Assembly (NCBI GenBank): GCA_963712465.1
Contig: CAVQHY010000006.1
Coordinates: 977,223-1,041,222 of the forward strand
Direction of reading: 5' to 3'
Length of the DNA: 64,000 nucleotides
DNA from: CAVQHY01 sp963712465
GTDB taxonomy: Bacteria; Actinomycetota; Thermoleophilia; Gaiellales; Gaiellaceae
Below, one piece after another: positions 28,444-37,046 of the stretch. The notes beneath the pieces were generated by a model that searched no databases, was not told the origin of the DNA, and saw nothing but the letters and a program-made list of their open reading frames with translations. Each line of letters opens with the position of its first letter. Positions within the stretch are counted from its first letter, which is position 1. A program made the translations under genes and the position numbers.

Positions 28444-28459
28444 GAAGCCTCTAGGCTTC
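28444..28459. promoter_or_regulatory. Palindrome just upstream of the carboxylase start
   Basis: GAAGCCT-CT-AGGCTTC, a perfect 16-bp palindrome ending four bases before the GTG start of the acyl-CoA carboxylase gene. It could be an operator or a small hairpin masking the ribosome site; no clear Shine-Dalgarno is otherwise visible. Confidence 0.35.
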
Positions 28460-28463
28460 CCGC

Positions 28464-30035
28464 GTGGCGACCGAGGATCAGGGCGACTCGACCGGGGCGA
28501 AGCTCCGGCGGCTCGACGAGTTGCGCGACGAAGCGCAGCATCAGGGGGACCCGAAGGCGATCGAGCGACAGCGCTCGCGGGGCAAGCTCCTGGCCCGTGA
28601 GCGGGTCGAGAAGCTGCTCGACCCCGGCTCGTTCGTCGAGCTCGACCGGTACGTCCGTCACCGCAACCCGCACTTCGGGATGATGGAGCGCCGTCCGTGG
28701 GGGGATGCGGTCGTCACCGGGTACGGCCTGATCCTCGGGCGGAAGGTCTTCGTCTTCTCGCAGGACTTCACCGTGTTCGGCGGGACGCTCTCGGAGGCGT
28801 TCGCCGAGAAGATCTGCAAGGTCATGGACCTGGCTCTCAAGTACGGCTGCCCGGTCGTCGGGATCAACGACTCGGGCGGCGCACGCATCCAGGAGGGGGT
28901 GGTCTCGCTCGGCGGCTACGCAGAGATCTTCTGGCGAAACGTCCAGGCCTCGGGCGTGATCCCGCAGATCAGTCTCGTGATGGGCCCCTGTGCGGGAGGC
29001 GCCGTCTACTCGCCGGCGATGACCGACTTCGTGCTGATGACGAAGGGAAGCTCGTACATGTTCATCACCGGGCCGGAGGTGGTGAAGACCGTCACCGGCG
29101 AGGAGGTCACGTTCGAGGAACTCGGCGGCGCTGCTGCCCACGCCTCCAAGTCGGGCGTGGCGCACTTTGCCGCGGACGACGAGCAGGCGTGCCTCGAGGA
29201 CGCGCGCTACCTCCTGTCCTTCCTGCCGCAGAACAACCTCGAGCAGCCGCCCCATTACGAGCCGAGCGACCCCGTCGGCAGGGAGGATCCGGAGCTGGAC
29301 GCGATCATTCCCGACAACCCGAACAGGCCCTACGACATCCGCGATGTCGTCCGCCGTGTCGTCGACGACGGCCACTTTCTCGAGGTGCAGGAGTTCTGGG
29401 CCGAGAACCTCGTCTGCGGCTTCGCCCGCCTCGGCGGCAACCCGATCGGCGTCGTCGCGAACAACCCGCGGGCGCTCGCCGGGACGCTCGACATCGACTC
29501 ATCGGTCAAGGGCGCGCGCTTCGTGCGCACGTGCGACGCGTTCAACGTTCCGCTCGTGACGTTCGTCGACGTTCCCGGGTTCTTACCCGGAACCGCGCAG
29601 GAGTGGGGCGGGATCATCCGCCACGGCGCGAAGCTCCTGTACGCCTACTGCGAGGCGACGGTGCCCAAGATCGCGCTGATCACCCGCAAGGCCTACGGCG
29701 GCGCGTACGACGTGATGAGCTCGAAGCACATCCGGGCGGACTTCAACTTCGCCTGGCCGACCGCCGAGGTCGCGGTCATGGGCCCCGAGGGCGCGGTCAA
29801 CATCGTCTTTCGCAAGGAGCTCGACGAGGCGGCCGACCCCGACGCTCGCCGCGCCGAGCTGATCGCCGACTACAGGGCGCAGTTCGCGAACCCCTACACG
29901 GCCGCGGAGCGAGGCTACGTCGACGACGTGATCGAGCCGCGGCGGACGAGGCCGGTCCTCTGCGACGCGCTCGCGACGGCGCTGACGAAGCGCGAGAAGC
30001 GACCTCCGCGCAAGCACGGGAACATCCCCCTCTAG
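28464..30035 (+). CDS. pccB: Acyl-CoA carboxylase beta (carboxyltransferase) chain
   Basis: 523 residues, typical for PccB/AccD5-type chains. N-terminal lobe: RQRSRGKLLARERVEKLLDP, FVELDRYVRHRNPHFGMMER, and GCPVVGINDSGGARIQEGV with the first oxyanion hole. C-terminal lobe: FVDVPGFLPGTAQEWGGIIR followed by HGAKLLYAYCEATVPKIALI and KAYGGAYDVMSSKHI. It transfers carboxyl from biotin to an acyl-CoA, most likely propionyl-CoA given the neighbouring mutase. The biotinylated alpha chain is encoded at 47140-48933. GTG start. Confidence 0.92.
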   Translation: MATEDQGDSTGAKLRRLDELRDEAQHQGDPKAIERQRSRGKLLARERVEKLLDPGSFVELDRYVRHRNPHFGMMERRPWGDAVVTGYGLILGRKVFVFSQDFTVFGGTLSEAFAEKICKVMDLALKYGCPVVGINDSGGARIQEGVVSLGGYAEIFWRNVQASGVIPQISLVMGPCAGGAVYSPAMTDFVLMTKGSSYMFITGPEVVKTVTGEEVTFEELGGAAAHASKSGVAHFAADDEQACLEDARYLLSFLPQNNLEQPPHYEPSDPVGREDPELDAIIPDNPNRPYDIRDVVRRVVDDGHFLEVQEFWAENLVCGFARLGGNPIGVVANNPRALAGTLDIDSSVKGARFVRTCDAFNVPLVTFVDVPGFLPGTAQEWGGIIRHGAKLLYAYCEATVPKIALITRKAYGGAYDVMSSKHIRADFNFAWPTAEVAVMGPEGAVNIVFRKELDEAADPDARRAELIADYRAQFANPYTAAERGYVDDVIEPRRTRPVLCDALATALTKREKRPPRKHGNIPL

Positions 30036-30080
30036 GCGTCTGGAGGGCACTCGCCCGAGGCGTAGTTCGTGACGCACCGG

Positions 30081-30103
30081 CACAAGGGGTCAGACCCCTT
30101 GTG
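30081..30103. terminator. Strong palindrome between convergent genes
   Basis: CACAAGGGGTC-A-GACCCCTTGTG, an 11-bp perfect stem with one-base centre. It is nested in a longer imperfect inverted repeat (GTGACG ... CGTCAC, about 30070-30114). It sits between the carboxylase gene and the convergent hypothetical gene, so a bidirectional terminator is likely. The core resembles AAGGGGTCAGACCCCTT palindromes that recur in other genomes. Confidence 0.65.
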
Positions 30104-30124
30104 CGGCTACGTCACGAGCTCCGC

Positions 30125-31114
30125 CTACGGCACCCAGGCGAGGTCGCGGGCGAGAAGCGGAAGGCGAAGCCGGGCGCGCGGCTCGGCGGTCGGGTAGATG
30201 AGCACGCTCGCCGGGCTTGCCACGGCTGTCCAGCCCTCGTCGGGAGACCACGCGATCGCCGTCGCCCGGCGAACGGGCACGCCCACAGGGCGGCTCTCGC
30301 GGTCGATGACGTGAAGGCCGTCGCCGACCGCAAAGGCGGCCAGGAACGACCGGCGCGGGCTCGGATCGAGGTAGCGGATCTCACGTGCCATTAGCGCGGG
30401 AGGTGCCACGAGGCGCTTGCCCCGGAAGATGACGAGGAAATCGGCGCTCCCCGAGCCGTGCGGCCAGTAGCCTCGAACCGTGGCGGCGAGGAGGTCGTCG
30501 GCGAGCCAGACCAGCTCATGGGCGGAAAAAGACTCGATCACGGGATCGACTCCGTCGGCCGCGTGGAGCGCGCGCCAGAGCTCGTTCTTGGTCAAGATGG
30601 TCTCGGTCCGACCGAGCCGATCTCGACTTATCACCTCGCCGAGGAGGACGTACGTCAGCGTTCCATCGGGCTTCCAGGCGGGCGCGCAACCGTCGAGCTC
30701 CTCAGGGGCCGAGGAGCTGGAGCTCGCGTCGATGACCTCGGTGCGATACACGTCACAGCGTGCCGCCAGCGTCCCGTCCGGCTGGAGCGTCGTGCCGCCG
30801 GCCTCGAGGCGCAGGTCGTGCGATACGGAGAGGCGACAGGAGCGAGCGGCCGCGGGGCGAGGCGGAAGGTCGGGGAAGGTCAGCGCCGACAGACGGCAGT
30901 CGGGCGCGCTGATCCAGAGCGTTCCCCGCAGCCCCGAGTAGTAGAGGTCGTCCTCGAGCGGCGTGTGCACGTCCTCGGACGGCGGCTCGGGCTGCTCGAT
31001 CGCCTCCGACACACGTTTGGCGGGCTCGGCGGGACGGTGCACCAGCGCGTCGACCGCCGCGACGAGGGCCAGCGCGGCGATCGCGGCCACCACGAGCGTG
31101 GTGCCGAAGCGCAT
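30125..31114 (-). CDS. Membrane-anchored unknown protein, propeller-like
   Basis: 329 residues. An N-terminal signal anchor (TTLVVAAIAALALVAAVDAL) is followed by an extracytoplasmic region with repeated tryptophan- and Asp-containing strands (ELVWLADDLLAATVRGYWPH, AIAWSPDEGWTAVASPA). These resemble WD/TolB-type beta-propeller blades. Pairs of Cys occur near residues 83, 102, 129 and 153. I do not recognise a named family. The next gene upstream on the same strand is the GGDEF/HD-GYP enzyme, whose stop precedes this start by 26 bp, so they may be co-transcribed. Confidence 0.6.
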   Translation of the reverse strand: MRFGTTLVVAAIAALALVAAVDALVHRPAEPAKRVSEAIEQPEPPSEDVHTPLEDDLYYSGLRGTLWISAPDCRLSALTFPDLPPRPAAARSCRLSVSHDLRLEAGGTTLQPDGTLAARCDVYRTEVIDASSSSSAPEELDGCAPAWKPDGTLTYVLLGEVISRDRLGRTETILTKNELWRALHAADGVDPVIESFSAHELVWLADDLLAATVRGYWPHGSGSADFLVIFRGKRLVAPPALMAREIRYLDPSPRRSFLAAFAVGDGLHVIDRESRPVGVPVRRATAIAWSPDEGWTAVASPASVLIYPTAEPRARLRLPLLARDLAWVP

Positions 31115-31140
31115 CGCCGCTCACGATACGCCCCGTGGGG

Positions 31141-32505
31141 CTACGCGGATTGGAGCGCGATCGGAGCCGGTTGGTCGAACTCCGCTCTGAAAGCGGCCAC
31201 GATCCCCGGGTCGAACTGCGTGCCCGCGCAGCGCTCGAGCTCGGCAACGGCTCGGTCGTGCGAGAGGCGGCCCCGGTAGATCCGGTCGGTCGTCATCGCG
31301 TCGTACGCGTCGGCGACGAGCAGGATCCGTGCGCCGAGTGGGATCTCGTCCGCAGTCAGGCCGGCCGGATACCCGTCGCCGTCCCAGCGCTCGTGGTGGT
31401 GGAGCACCCAGGCGGCGACCAGGTCGACGCCCAGCGCGTCGAGCATCCGGAAGCCGATCTGCGGGTGGCGTTCGAGCACGAGCCGCTCGTCCTCGTCGAG
31501 CGGGCCGGGCTTGCGCAGGATCTCCTCGGGGATCGCAAGCTTGCCGACGTCGTGGAGGCTGCCGGCGAGCCGCACGAGCTCGACCTCCTGCGTCTCGAGG
31601 CCCAGTCGCGTGGCGACGCGCGCTGCGAGCTCGCCGACCATCGACGAGTGGCGGCCCACGTAGGCGTCCCGCGCGTCGACCGCATGGGCGAGCTTGGCCG
31701 CCGCCCGGAGCCGGGCCTGACGGTCGGTTCCGGAGGCCAGGCGCCGCAGCTCGGCGAGCTGGACGACATCTGCCCGGTAGACCCGAACACGATCCTTGCC
31801 GTGCTTCTTGGCCCAGTAGAGAGCGGTGTCGGCGAGCCGGACGAGCTCGCTGCGGTCGATCCCGTGCGCGGGATAGACAGCGATGCCCGCGGAGACGCTG
31901 ACCCGTTCGCCGCGCGCGCCGCTCGTCGCGCCGGTGCGCTCGACGATCCGGCTGGAGATCACGAGCGCGTCGGCCTCGCCACAGTCCGGGAGCAGCAGCG
32001 CGAACTCGTCGCCGCCGAGACGAAACGCCTCGCCCTCGCGCCGGAGGTGGTCTGCCACCTCGGTGAGGACGACGTCGCCTGCAGGATGGCCGTTGGCGTC
32101 GTTGATCAGCTTGAAGTCGTCGATGTCGACGAGGCACAGCGCGAGGGTCGCGTCCCGCTCTCGCGCATCGTCGAGCGATCGCTGGAGTTGCTCGTGGAAG
32201 TGGCGATGGTTGCCAAGACCCGTGAGCGGGTCTGTGCGGGCGAGGCGCATGGCAGAGTGAACGTTGGAGCTCGACCGACGGTGGAGCACGACCGCGACCA
32301 CTGGCCCAACGAGCGCCGCGGTGACGAGCAACACGGCGACCCCCGCGAGCACACCGAGCGAAGGCGCCGAGAGCGCAAAGCCCGCCGCTCCGGCCAAGAG
32401 CACGGCAATGCCGGCTGCTACCACCGGTACGGTGACCGGTGTGCCATGGAGCTCGCGGTCGGGTATGTCAACGCCTCCCGCGGCGCAAGGCACGCTTTCG
32501 GGCAT
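31141..32505 (-). CDS. GGDEF/HD-GYP cyclic-di-GMP enzyme
   Basis: About 454 residues from ATG 32505. Two membrane spans (VTVPVVAAGIAVLLAGAAGF; VLAGVAVLLVTAALVGPVVA) precede a GGDEF domain with intact RLGGDEFALLLP (about residue 170) and TDPLTGLGNHRHFHEQL. The C-terminal HD-GYP domain has GSLHDVGKLAIPEEIL (HD) and HHERWDGDGYPAGL (GYP). GGDEF domains make c-di-GMP and HD-GYP domains degrade it. With both sets of residues intact the protein may be bifunctional or one half may be regulatory. No separate sensor domain is visible beyond the membrane region. Confidence 0.92.
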   Translation of the reverse strand: MPESVPCAAGGVDIPDRELHGTPVTVPVVAAGIAVLLAGAAGFALSAPSLGVLAGVAVLLVTAALVGPVVAVVLHRRSSSNVHSAMRLARTDPLTGLGNHRHFHEQLQRSLDDARERDATLALCLVDIDDFKLINDANGHPAGDVVLTEVADHLRREGEAFRLGGDEFALLLPDCGEADALVISSRIVERTGATSGARGERVSVSAGIAVYPAHGIDRSELVRLADTALYWAKKHGKDRVRVYRADVVQLAELRRLASGTDRQARLRAAAKLAHAVDARDAYVGRHSSMVGELAARVATRLGLETQEVELVRLAGSLHDVGKLAIPEEILRKPGPLDEDERLVLERHPQIGFRMLDALGVDLVAAWVLHHHERWDGDGYPAGLTADEIPLGARILLVADAYDAMTTDRIYRGRLSHDRAVAELERCAGTQFDPGIVAAFRAEFDQPAPIALQSA

Positions 32506-32724
32506 CGGAGGGTCGGGACAACCGACGGCTGTGAGGGAGTCTGTTACCAGTGCCTGCTGAAGTCGGCGCCCATACGTGTGGCGCCAAAGGCCACCGCAAC
32601 GACGGACGCGGCGAGGTTTCCGAGCTTCGATCGAACCACCGGTCTCTCCCCTCAGGAGGACGCCAAGACCCGGCAAGTATCCACAGGTCTGGGGATAGCG
32701 TCATCACTCGTTGGGGGGATCTGT
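32506..32724 (-). other. 219-nt leader upstream of the c-di-GMP gene
   Basis: The gap between the last copper-operon gene and the GGDEF gene. On the minus strand it can fold into a nested hairpin (GGTCT ... CCTCC-tga-GGGGAG ... AGACC) and a TTCGATCGAA palindrome. It may be a structured 5' UTR. I could not match it to a c-di-GMP riboswitch consensus. Confidence 0.3.
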
Positions 32725-33507
32725 TCACTGCGACGTCGGATTCCCGTTCTGAGCGGCGGTTGCACCTCCTTCCTCCTCGGGCACGAGCTTCCACACGAGC
32801 ACGGCGATCGCCGCCAGGAACACGAGCGACTGCTCGACGCTCATCAGGATGCCTCCGAGGTTCTGATCCTTGGCCGCGGAGAGCCCCCAGAGGCGGGGGG
32901 CCTGCTCGTAGAAGCCGTAGAACGGCTCGCTCGAGAACGTGAGCACGAGACCGAGGAACCCGGAGAGGACGAACGCCGCCGCGAGGTAGGCGATCCGGAG
33001 ACCGGTGCCGACGGCGTGCGGGACGTCCGAGATCACCGGCCACCAGAAGACGAGCCCGATCGTGACCAGTGCCACGTGCTCGAGGTTGAGGAGCCACGGG
33101 TTCTCGAGCGCCGTGTCGTAGAAGGCGGCCAGGTGGATCCCGTACCAACCAACGAGCCAGAGCGGCAGCGCGATCTTCGGCTGGGTGATGAACGCGAAGG
33201 CCCGGCCGCCTCGGGCGGCGAGGGCGGCCCGCATCGCCGGGGTCAGGCCGAGGATCAGAAGCGGCGGGGCCCAGTCGGCGATCATCACGTTCTGAAGCAG
33301 GTGGACGAGCAGCAGGTAGTTGGCGGCGATCGTCTCGAGCGGTGAGTTGAGCGCGCCGGTTACGAGTGCGAGGCCGACCGAGAAGGCGGCGATCCTGCGG
33401 GCCGGCGGTCGCTCGCGTCTGGCGGCGCGCCAGTAGAGCAGGGCAGCGAGCGCGGCGAAGGCGAGAAGGAGCGGCTCGAAGCTCCAGGCGTACGGCTCGG
33501 GCCGCAC
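32725..33507 (-). CDS. CtaG-like (caa3-type) membrane protein, copy 2
   Basis: About 260 residues with seven predicted spans. It contains the CtaG_Cox pattern: ALNSPLETIAANYLLLVHLL then QNVMIADWAPPLLILGLTPA, and LNLEHVALVTIGLVFWWPVI. The conserved His residues (LVHLLQNV; LEHVAL) could bind copper or heme. The protein family is linked to assembly of caa3 cytochrome c oxidase. The GTG at 33507 overlaps the upstream TAG stop (TAGTG). It is the last gene of the copper operon. Paralogous to the preceding gene. Confidence 0.85.
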   Translation of the reverse strand: MRPEPYAWSFEPLLLAFAALAALLYWRAARRERPPARRIAAFSVGLALVTGALNSPLETIAANYLLLVHLLQNVMIADWAPPLLILGLTPAMRAALAARGGRAFAFITQPKIALPLWLVGWYGIHLAAFYDTALENPWLLNLEHVALVTIGLVFWWPVISDVPHAVGTGLRIAYLAAAFVLSGFLGLVLTFSSEPFYGFYEQAPRLWGLSAAKDQNLGGILMSVEQSLVFLAAIAVLVWKLVPEEEGGATAAQNGNPTSQ

Positions 33508-34370
33508 TAGGTCGTCGTGCCCGGAACCGCCCGGCGCGCCCGCGACCGCGGCGCCGCCACCAGGAGCAGCGCCGCGCACGTCCCGAGCGTCAACAGCTGC
33601 TCGAGCATCATCACGACGCCCGCCGACTGCTGGTCTCGGAGGGGCGAGAAGCCGAGCAGCCGCTCGTCCTGCGCGGCGTAGGCGGGGTACAGCGGATCGA
33701 ACGAGAAGATCAGCACGTCGGCGAGCACCTGTCCCGCTGCGAACAACCCGATCGCGACGCCGAGCCTGCCGCGGACGGAGAGAACGCCGTGACGCGACGG
33801 GTCGACGAGCAGGTTCCAGACGAGCAGGCCGGCGACGAAGAAGGTCGCGTGCTCGAGGTCGTGGACGGCGCGATGCGTGAGCGTGTAGTCGTAGAGCGCC
33901 GGGACGTGCCACACGGCGATCACGATCGCCCAGATCGTGAGGCTGACGGCCGGGCGGATCAGCCACCCGAGGGTTGCCCGGAGCCAGCGGGGTCGCGCGA
34001 GCACGCGCAGGACGGGCTGCGGGAGCAGGAAGAAGAGGAGCGGCCCGCGCACGGAGACGAGGAGGAGCGCCGGGGCCACGTCGGCGATCAGCACGTGCTG
34101 GAGCATGTGCGCCGAGAGGAGATACTCCTCGCCGAGGGCGTCGAGCGGCGAGACGAGCGCCAGCACGAGGACTGCCTCGCCGAGGGAAAACAGCGCCAGG
34201 CGGCTCCAGCCCGCGCGGTCGCTGCGTCCGCGCTCGCGGAGCTTCAGCCACGCCTGCAGAAACAGGGCGAGCCCCAGCGCCGCGAGCGCGAGCACGAGCG
34301 GGTCGGCCGACCAGGCCGACGAGAGCTCGTCGACCGGGACGCGGTCTCCGTGCGCGAGCGGGAGAGTCAT
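33507..34370 (-). CDS. CtaG-like (caa3-type) membrane protein, copy 1
   Basis: About 287 residues from ATG 34370, which overlaps the upstream stop (ATGA). CtaG_Cox signatures: SPLDALGEEYLLSAHMLQHV then LIADVAPALLLVSVRGPLLF, and the later VHDLEHATFFVAGLLVWNLL. The pairs of His (AHMLQHV; HDLEHA) are conserved between both paralogues. Seven spans predicted. Likely role is copper delivery to, or assembly of, a heme-copper oxidase; none is encoded in the window. Confidence 0.87.
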   Translation of the reverse strand: MTLPLAHGDRVPVDELSSAWSADPLVLALAALGLALFLQAWLKLRERGRSDRAGWSRLALFSLGEAVLVLALVSPLDALGEEYLLSAHMLQHVLIADVAPALLLVSVRGPLLFFLLPQPVLRVLARPRWLRATLGWLIRPAVSLTIWAIVIAVWHVPALYDYTLTHRAVHDLEHATFFVAGLLVWNLLVDPSRHGVLSVRGRLGVAIGLFAAGQVLADVLIFSFDPLYPAYAAQDERLLGFSPLRDQQSAGVVMMLEQLLTLGTCAALLLVAAPRSRARRAVPGTTT

Positions 34371-35752
34371 ACCGGGATCAGAGTCTGCCCGAGGACCCAG
34401 AGGCCCGTGAAGGTGTAGCCGACCATGAGCAACACGAGCGGGAGCTGGAGGAGCACGGCCGCGCGGGAGCTGCGATCGATCCCGGGAGATACCCGATGCG
34501 CCTCGCGCACGGCCACGACATGCCCCCAGACGATCAGCGCCACCTGCACGTACCAGACGACCGCTCCGGGGACGCGGTTCCAGGGCGCGTAGTCCGCGAT
34601 CCACTCCCTCCCGAGCGGATCCGCGACGACCGCCCACGTGAGCTGGCCCGCGTAGACGAGATACAGGAAGTAGTGGGAGACGAAGTACACGGCCGCGATC
34701 GGGATCAGCGTCGGCGCGTACCGGCGCGCGACCCCGGCCGCTCCGCCCGGCTCCCAGCGGGAGACGAGCACGCAGACGGCGAGGTAGGCGAGCGCGAAGA
34801 GGGCGACGCTGCCGAGCAGGAGCAGGGTCTGAAGCGTCGACGTGTGTGCGGCGAGCCAGGTCGAGCGCTCGAGGAAGAACGCCTCGACGTCGGCGTAGGG
34901 ATTCGTCTGCGAGAAGCCGTCGTAGACGACCGTGGCGAGCGCCGCGAGGACGAACGTTCCGCCCGCCGCACCCAGGGGAGGCTCGCGATGGATCCCCGTC
35001 CCGTAGCCGCGAACGCGAAGGAGCCGCTCGTCCGGCGGGGCCGCGTGCCAGAGGTCGTAGCGGCCGACCGCGGCGTCTCGGCCCGACAGGGCGACCTCGA
35101 ACGGCGCGAAGCGCGCAAGCGTGCGCGCGAAGACGGTGAAGAGCTCGCAGCGGGCAAGCCATGTCTCCGTGCCGAAGACGGCCATGCCGAGGAGCTGGAC
35201 GCCGACGTACGCGATCGCGATCAGGGCGAGCGTGCGCGGCTCGCGGGCGTCCGGCCAGACGAGCTCCATCCAGGTCCAGATGAGCAGGAGCGCGGTCGCG
35301 GGCCAGATCCCGAGGCGCTCGGGGTAGGGGAGGGCGGCCGTGCCGCGACCGGCGAGGCCGCGCTCGAGCCGCCGGCCGGCGGCGCTGAGCGGGCTGACGG
35401 CGTCCCAGGCGTTGCCGACGAGCGCCGAGACGATGCCGAGACCGACCCAGAAGTCGACCCAGGTCAGCAACGTCATCGGGTTCTCGAAGAACTCCTGGGC
35501 GCCGAAGAGCCCGCCTACGAGCGCGAGGGCGAAGAAAGCCGAGGCGAGTGCCAACCCGATCGTGCCGAGGTGAAGCGGGCGGACCGACGGGTAGAGATCG
35601 CGCCGCGGCTCGGGTTCGCGACGGCCGCCCGGGCGGAGCGCGAGGAGGGCCGTCGCGAGGACGACGAGCCCGGCGGCGAGGCCGTAGAGCCAGACGGGTA
35701 TCGGGAAGCGGTAGTCGATCCCCGGGACGGCGTGCGCGAGCAGGACGCTCAT
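34367..35752 (-). CDS. Polytopic membrane protein of unknown function in copper operon
   Basis: About 461 residues with roughly 11-12 membrane spans, starting with IPVWLYGLAAGLVVLATALL and ending with LPLVLLMVGYTFTGLWVLGQ. Embedded between coupled genes on both sides (ATGA overlaps), so it is firmly part of the copper operon. Noteworthy segments are FFENPMTLLTWVDFWVGLGI, VFGTETWLARCELFTVFART, and FVSHYFLYLVYAGQLTW. The conserved-looking His/Trp/Met content of the last would suit metal or heme contact, but no named family is recognised. Possible roles are copper transport or oxidase assembly (inference from context only). Confidence 0.7.
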   Translation of the reverse strand: MSVLLAHAVPGIDYRFPIPVWLYGLAAGLVVLATALLALRPGGRREPEPRRDLYPSVRPLHLGTIGLALASAFFALALVGGLFGAQEFFENPMTLLTWVDFWVGLGIVSALVGNAWDAVSPLSAAGRRLERGLAGRGTAALPYPERLGIWPATALLLIWTWMELVWPDAREPRTLALIAIAYVGVQLLGMAVFGTETWLARCELFTVFARTLARFAPFEVALSGRDAAVGRYDLWHAAPPDERLLRVRGYGTGIHREPPLGAAGGTFVLAALATVVYDGFSQTNPYADVEAFFLERSTWLAAHTSTLQTLLLLGSVALFALAYLAVCVLVSRWEPGGAAGVARRYAPTLIPIAAVYFVSHYFLYLVYAGQLTWAVVADPLGREWIADYAPWNRVPGAVVWYVQVALIVWGHVVAVREAHRVSPGIDRSSRAAVLLQLPLVLLMVGYTFTGLWVLGQTLIPV

Positions 35753-36393
35753 CCGGTCGGGACCGCGCGGCGGCGAAGCGCGATCCATGCTCCGGCCGCG
35801 AGCAGGAGCGCCAGCACCGGAGGGATCACGAACAGGTAGTTGAAGCTCTCCTTCTTCGGTGGGACGTAGTCGAGGCTGCCGCGGATCGTTACCGGCTTGC
35901 CACCGAGCTCGACGGGGACGGCCCAGTCGAAGACGTGGTGCCGAGCTCGTGGGTCGTCACGGATCGCCGGTGGCGGGATCGTGCTCATCCAGTGGATGCG
36001 ATGGTCGTGCCACTCGTAGGTCGTCTCCGCCGACACCTTCTCCCACTCGGGCGGTGCCTTCGGATCGGCGTCGGCGGGAACATCGACCTTGCCCAGGCGG
36101 TCCGCGTTCAGGTAGGTCGCCGGCGACCGGACGTTCCGATAGACGCCGTCCGGCCCGATGCGCAGGTAGGGCTCGTTCTCGTAGCCCAGGACGACTAGCT
36201 CCTCCTCCGAGGAGTTCGTGAGCGAGAGCCGATCGTCGCCCTGCAGCACGTCGACGTAGAGGCCGAGCGTCGGCGGCTCGACCGCCGTGAGCGTCGACAC
36301 GTAACCCTGCTTTCCGCCGATGCCGTGCGCGAGCGCGGCCGGCGCGGCGAGGAGCGCCACAAGCATGGCCACGGCCAGGACGAGCCGCGTCAC
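35749..36393 (-). CDS. Signal-peptide, single-anchor protein in copper operon
   Basis: 214 residues, GTG start overlapping the upstream stop (GTGA). A cleavable signal peptide ends in LLAAPAALAHG, placing a His at or near the mature N-terminus. A beta-rich extracytoplasmic domain follows (LYVDVLQGDDRLSLTNSSEE; EWHDHRIHWMSTIPPPAIRD). The His-rich patch WHDHRIHWM is a possible copper ligand cluster. A C-terminal span (LFVIPPVLALLLAAGAWIAL) and a basic tail anchor it. I know no named family; context points to copper handling at the outer membrane face. Confidence 0.7.
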   Translation of the reverse strand: MTRLVLAVAMLVALLAAPAALAHGIGGKQGYVSTLTAVEPPTLGLYVDVLQGDDRLSLTNSSEEELVVLGYENEPYLRIGPDGVYRNVRSPATYLNADRLGKVDVPADADPKAPPEWEKVSAETTYEWHDHRIHWMSTIPPPAIRDDPRARHHVFDWAVPVELGGKPVTIRGSLDYVPPKKESFNYLFVIPPVLALLLAAGAWIALRRRAVPTG

Positions 36394-37046
36394 GTGCGCT
36401 CGGGCCTCCTGCGGAGCGCGACTCCGAGCGCAACGAGCCCGGCGACAAGGCCGGCGATGCCGACAGCGAGTGCGAGCCCGTTGCCGCCGCCGCCCCCGCT
36501 CTCCGACGCCGCGGGGGCGGCGGCAGTTTCCGCCGGCGCGGCGTCGACGGGCTCCGCGCCGTCCTCACTTCCCTCGCCGCCCGCATTCTGGGGCGGAGCG
36601 CTCGCCGAGACCGTGACGATCGCGGCCGGCTCGTCCGACTCGGGCGGCCCGATCCAGCGCACCTTCGTGCCGTCCTCGTACGTCTGTACGGCGGGAAACG
36701 ACAGGTCGCCCTCGGCCTGCGGGGTCGAGGCGAGGAAGGAGAAGCGAACGAACGACTCCGGCGGCAGGCTGCCCTTCCAGCGGACGACGTCGATCGACCC
36801 GTCCGCCTTGCGCTTTTCGGTGCGCGTCCAGCCCATCGCCTCCTCGAAGGAGAAGGGCACGAGACCGTCCGGGATCTTCAGCTCGACCGCCACCGTCGGA
36901 GCGTCCCGCTCGTTCGGAACGAGCAGCGTGAACAGCGTCGGGTCGCCCGGCGCGACCGTGGCGGGGAGCACCTCGATGTGGGCGGCGGCGGCGGGAGCAA
37001 GAGCTCCCGCCGCCAGGATCGCCGCCACGAAGGCGAGGCGTCTCAT
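36390..37046 (-). CDS. YcnI-type copper-binding protein
   Basis: About 218 residues from ATG 37046, which overlaps the CopC stop (ATGA). A signal peptide ends at PAAAAHIEVLP, leaving His1 of the mature protein as in YcnI/DUF1775 proteins, where it forms part of a mononuclear copper site. Domain features: VAPGDPTLFTLLVPNERDAP, LPPESFVRFSFLASTPQ, and a tryptophan in VVRWKGSLP. A Gly/Ala/Pro-rich linker and a C-terminal span (GLALAVGIAGLVAGLVALGV) tether it to the membrane. Function in copper homeostasis is known for the family. Confidence 0.87.
   Translation of the reverse strand: MRRLAFVAAILAAGALAPAAAAHIEVLPATVAPGDPTLFTLLVPNERDAPTVAVELKIPDGLVPFSFEEAMGWTRTEKRKADGSIDVVRWKGSLPPESFVRFSFLASTPQAEGDLSFPAVQTYEDGTKVRWIGPPESDEPAAIVTVSASAPPQNAGGEGSEDGAEPVDAAPAETAAAPAASESGGGGGNGLALAVGIAGLVAGLVALGVALRRRPERT

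Noticed and set aside
32506..32724. Cyclic-di-GMP (GEMM) riboswitch before the GGDEF gene
   Set aside because: The conserved GEMM bases and tetraloop-receptor pattern could not be found; only generic hairpins are visible.
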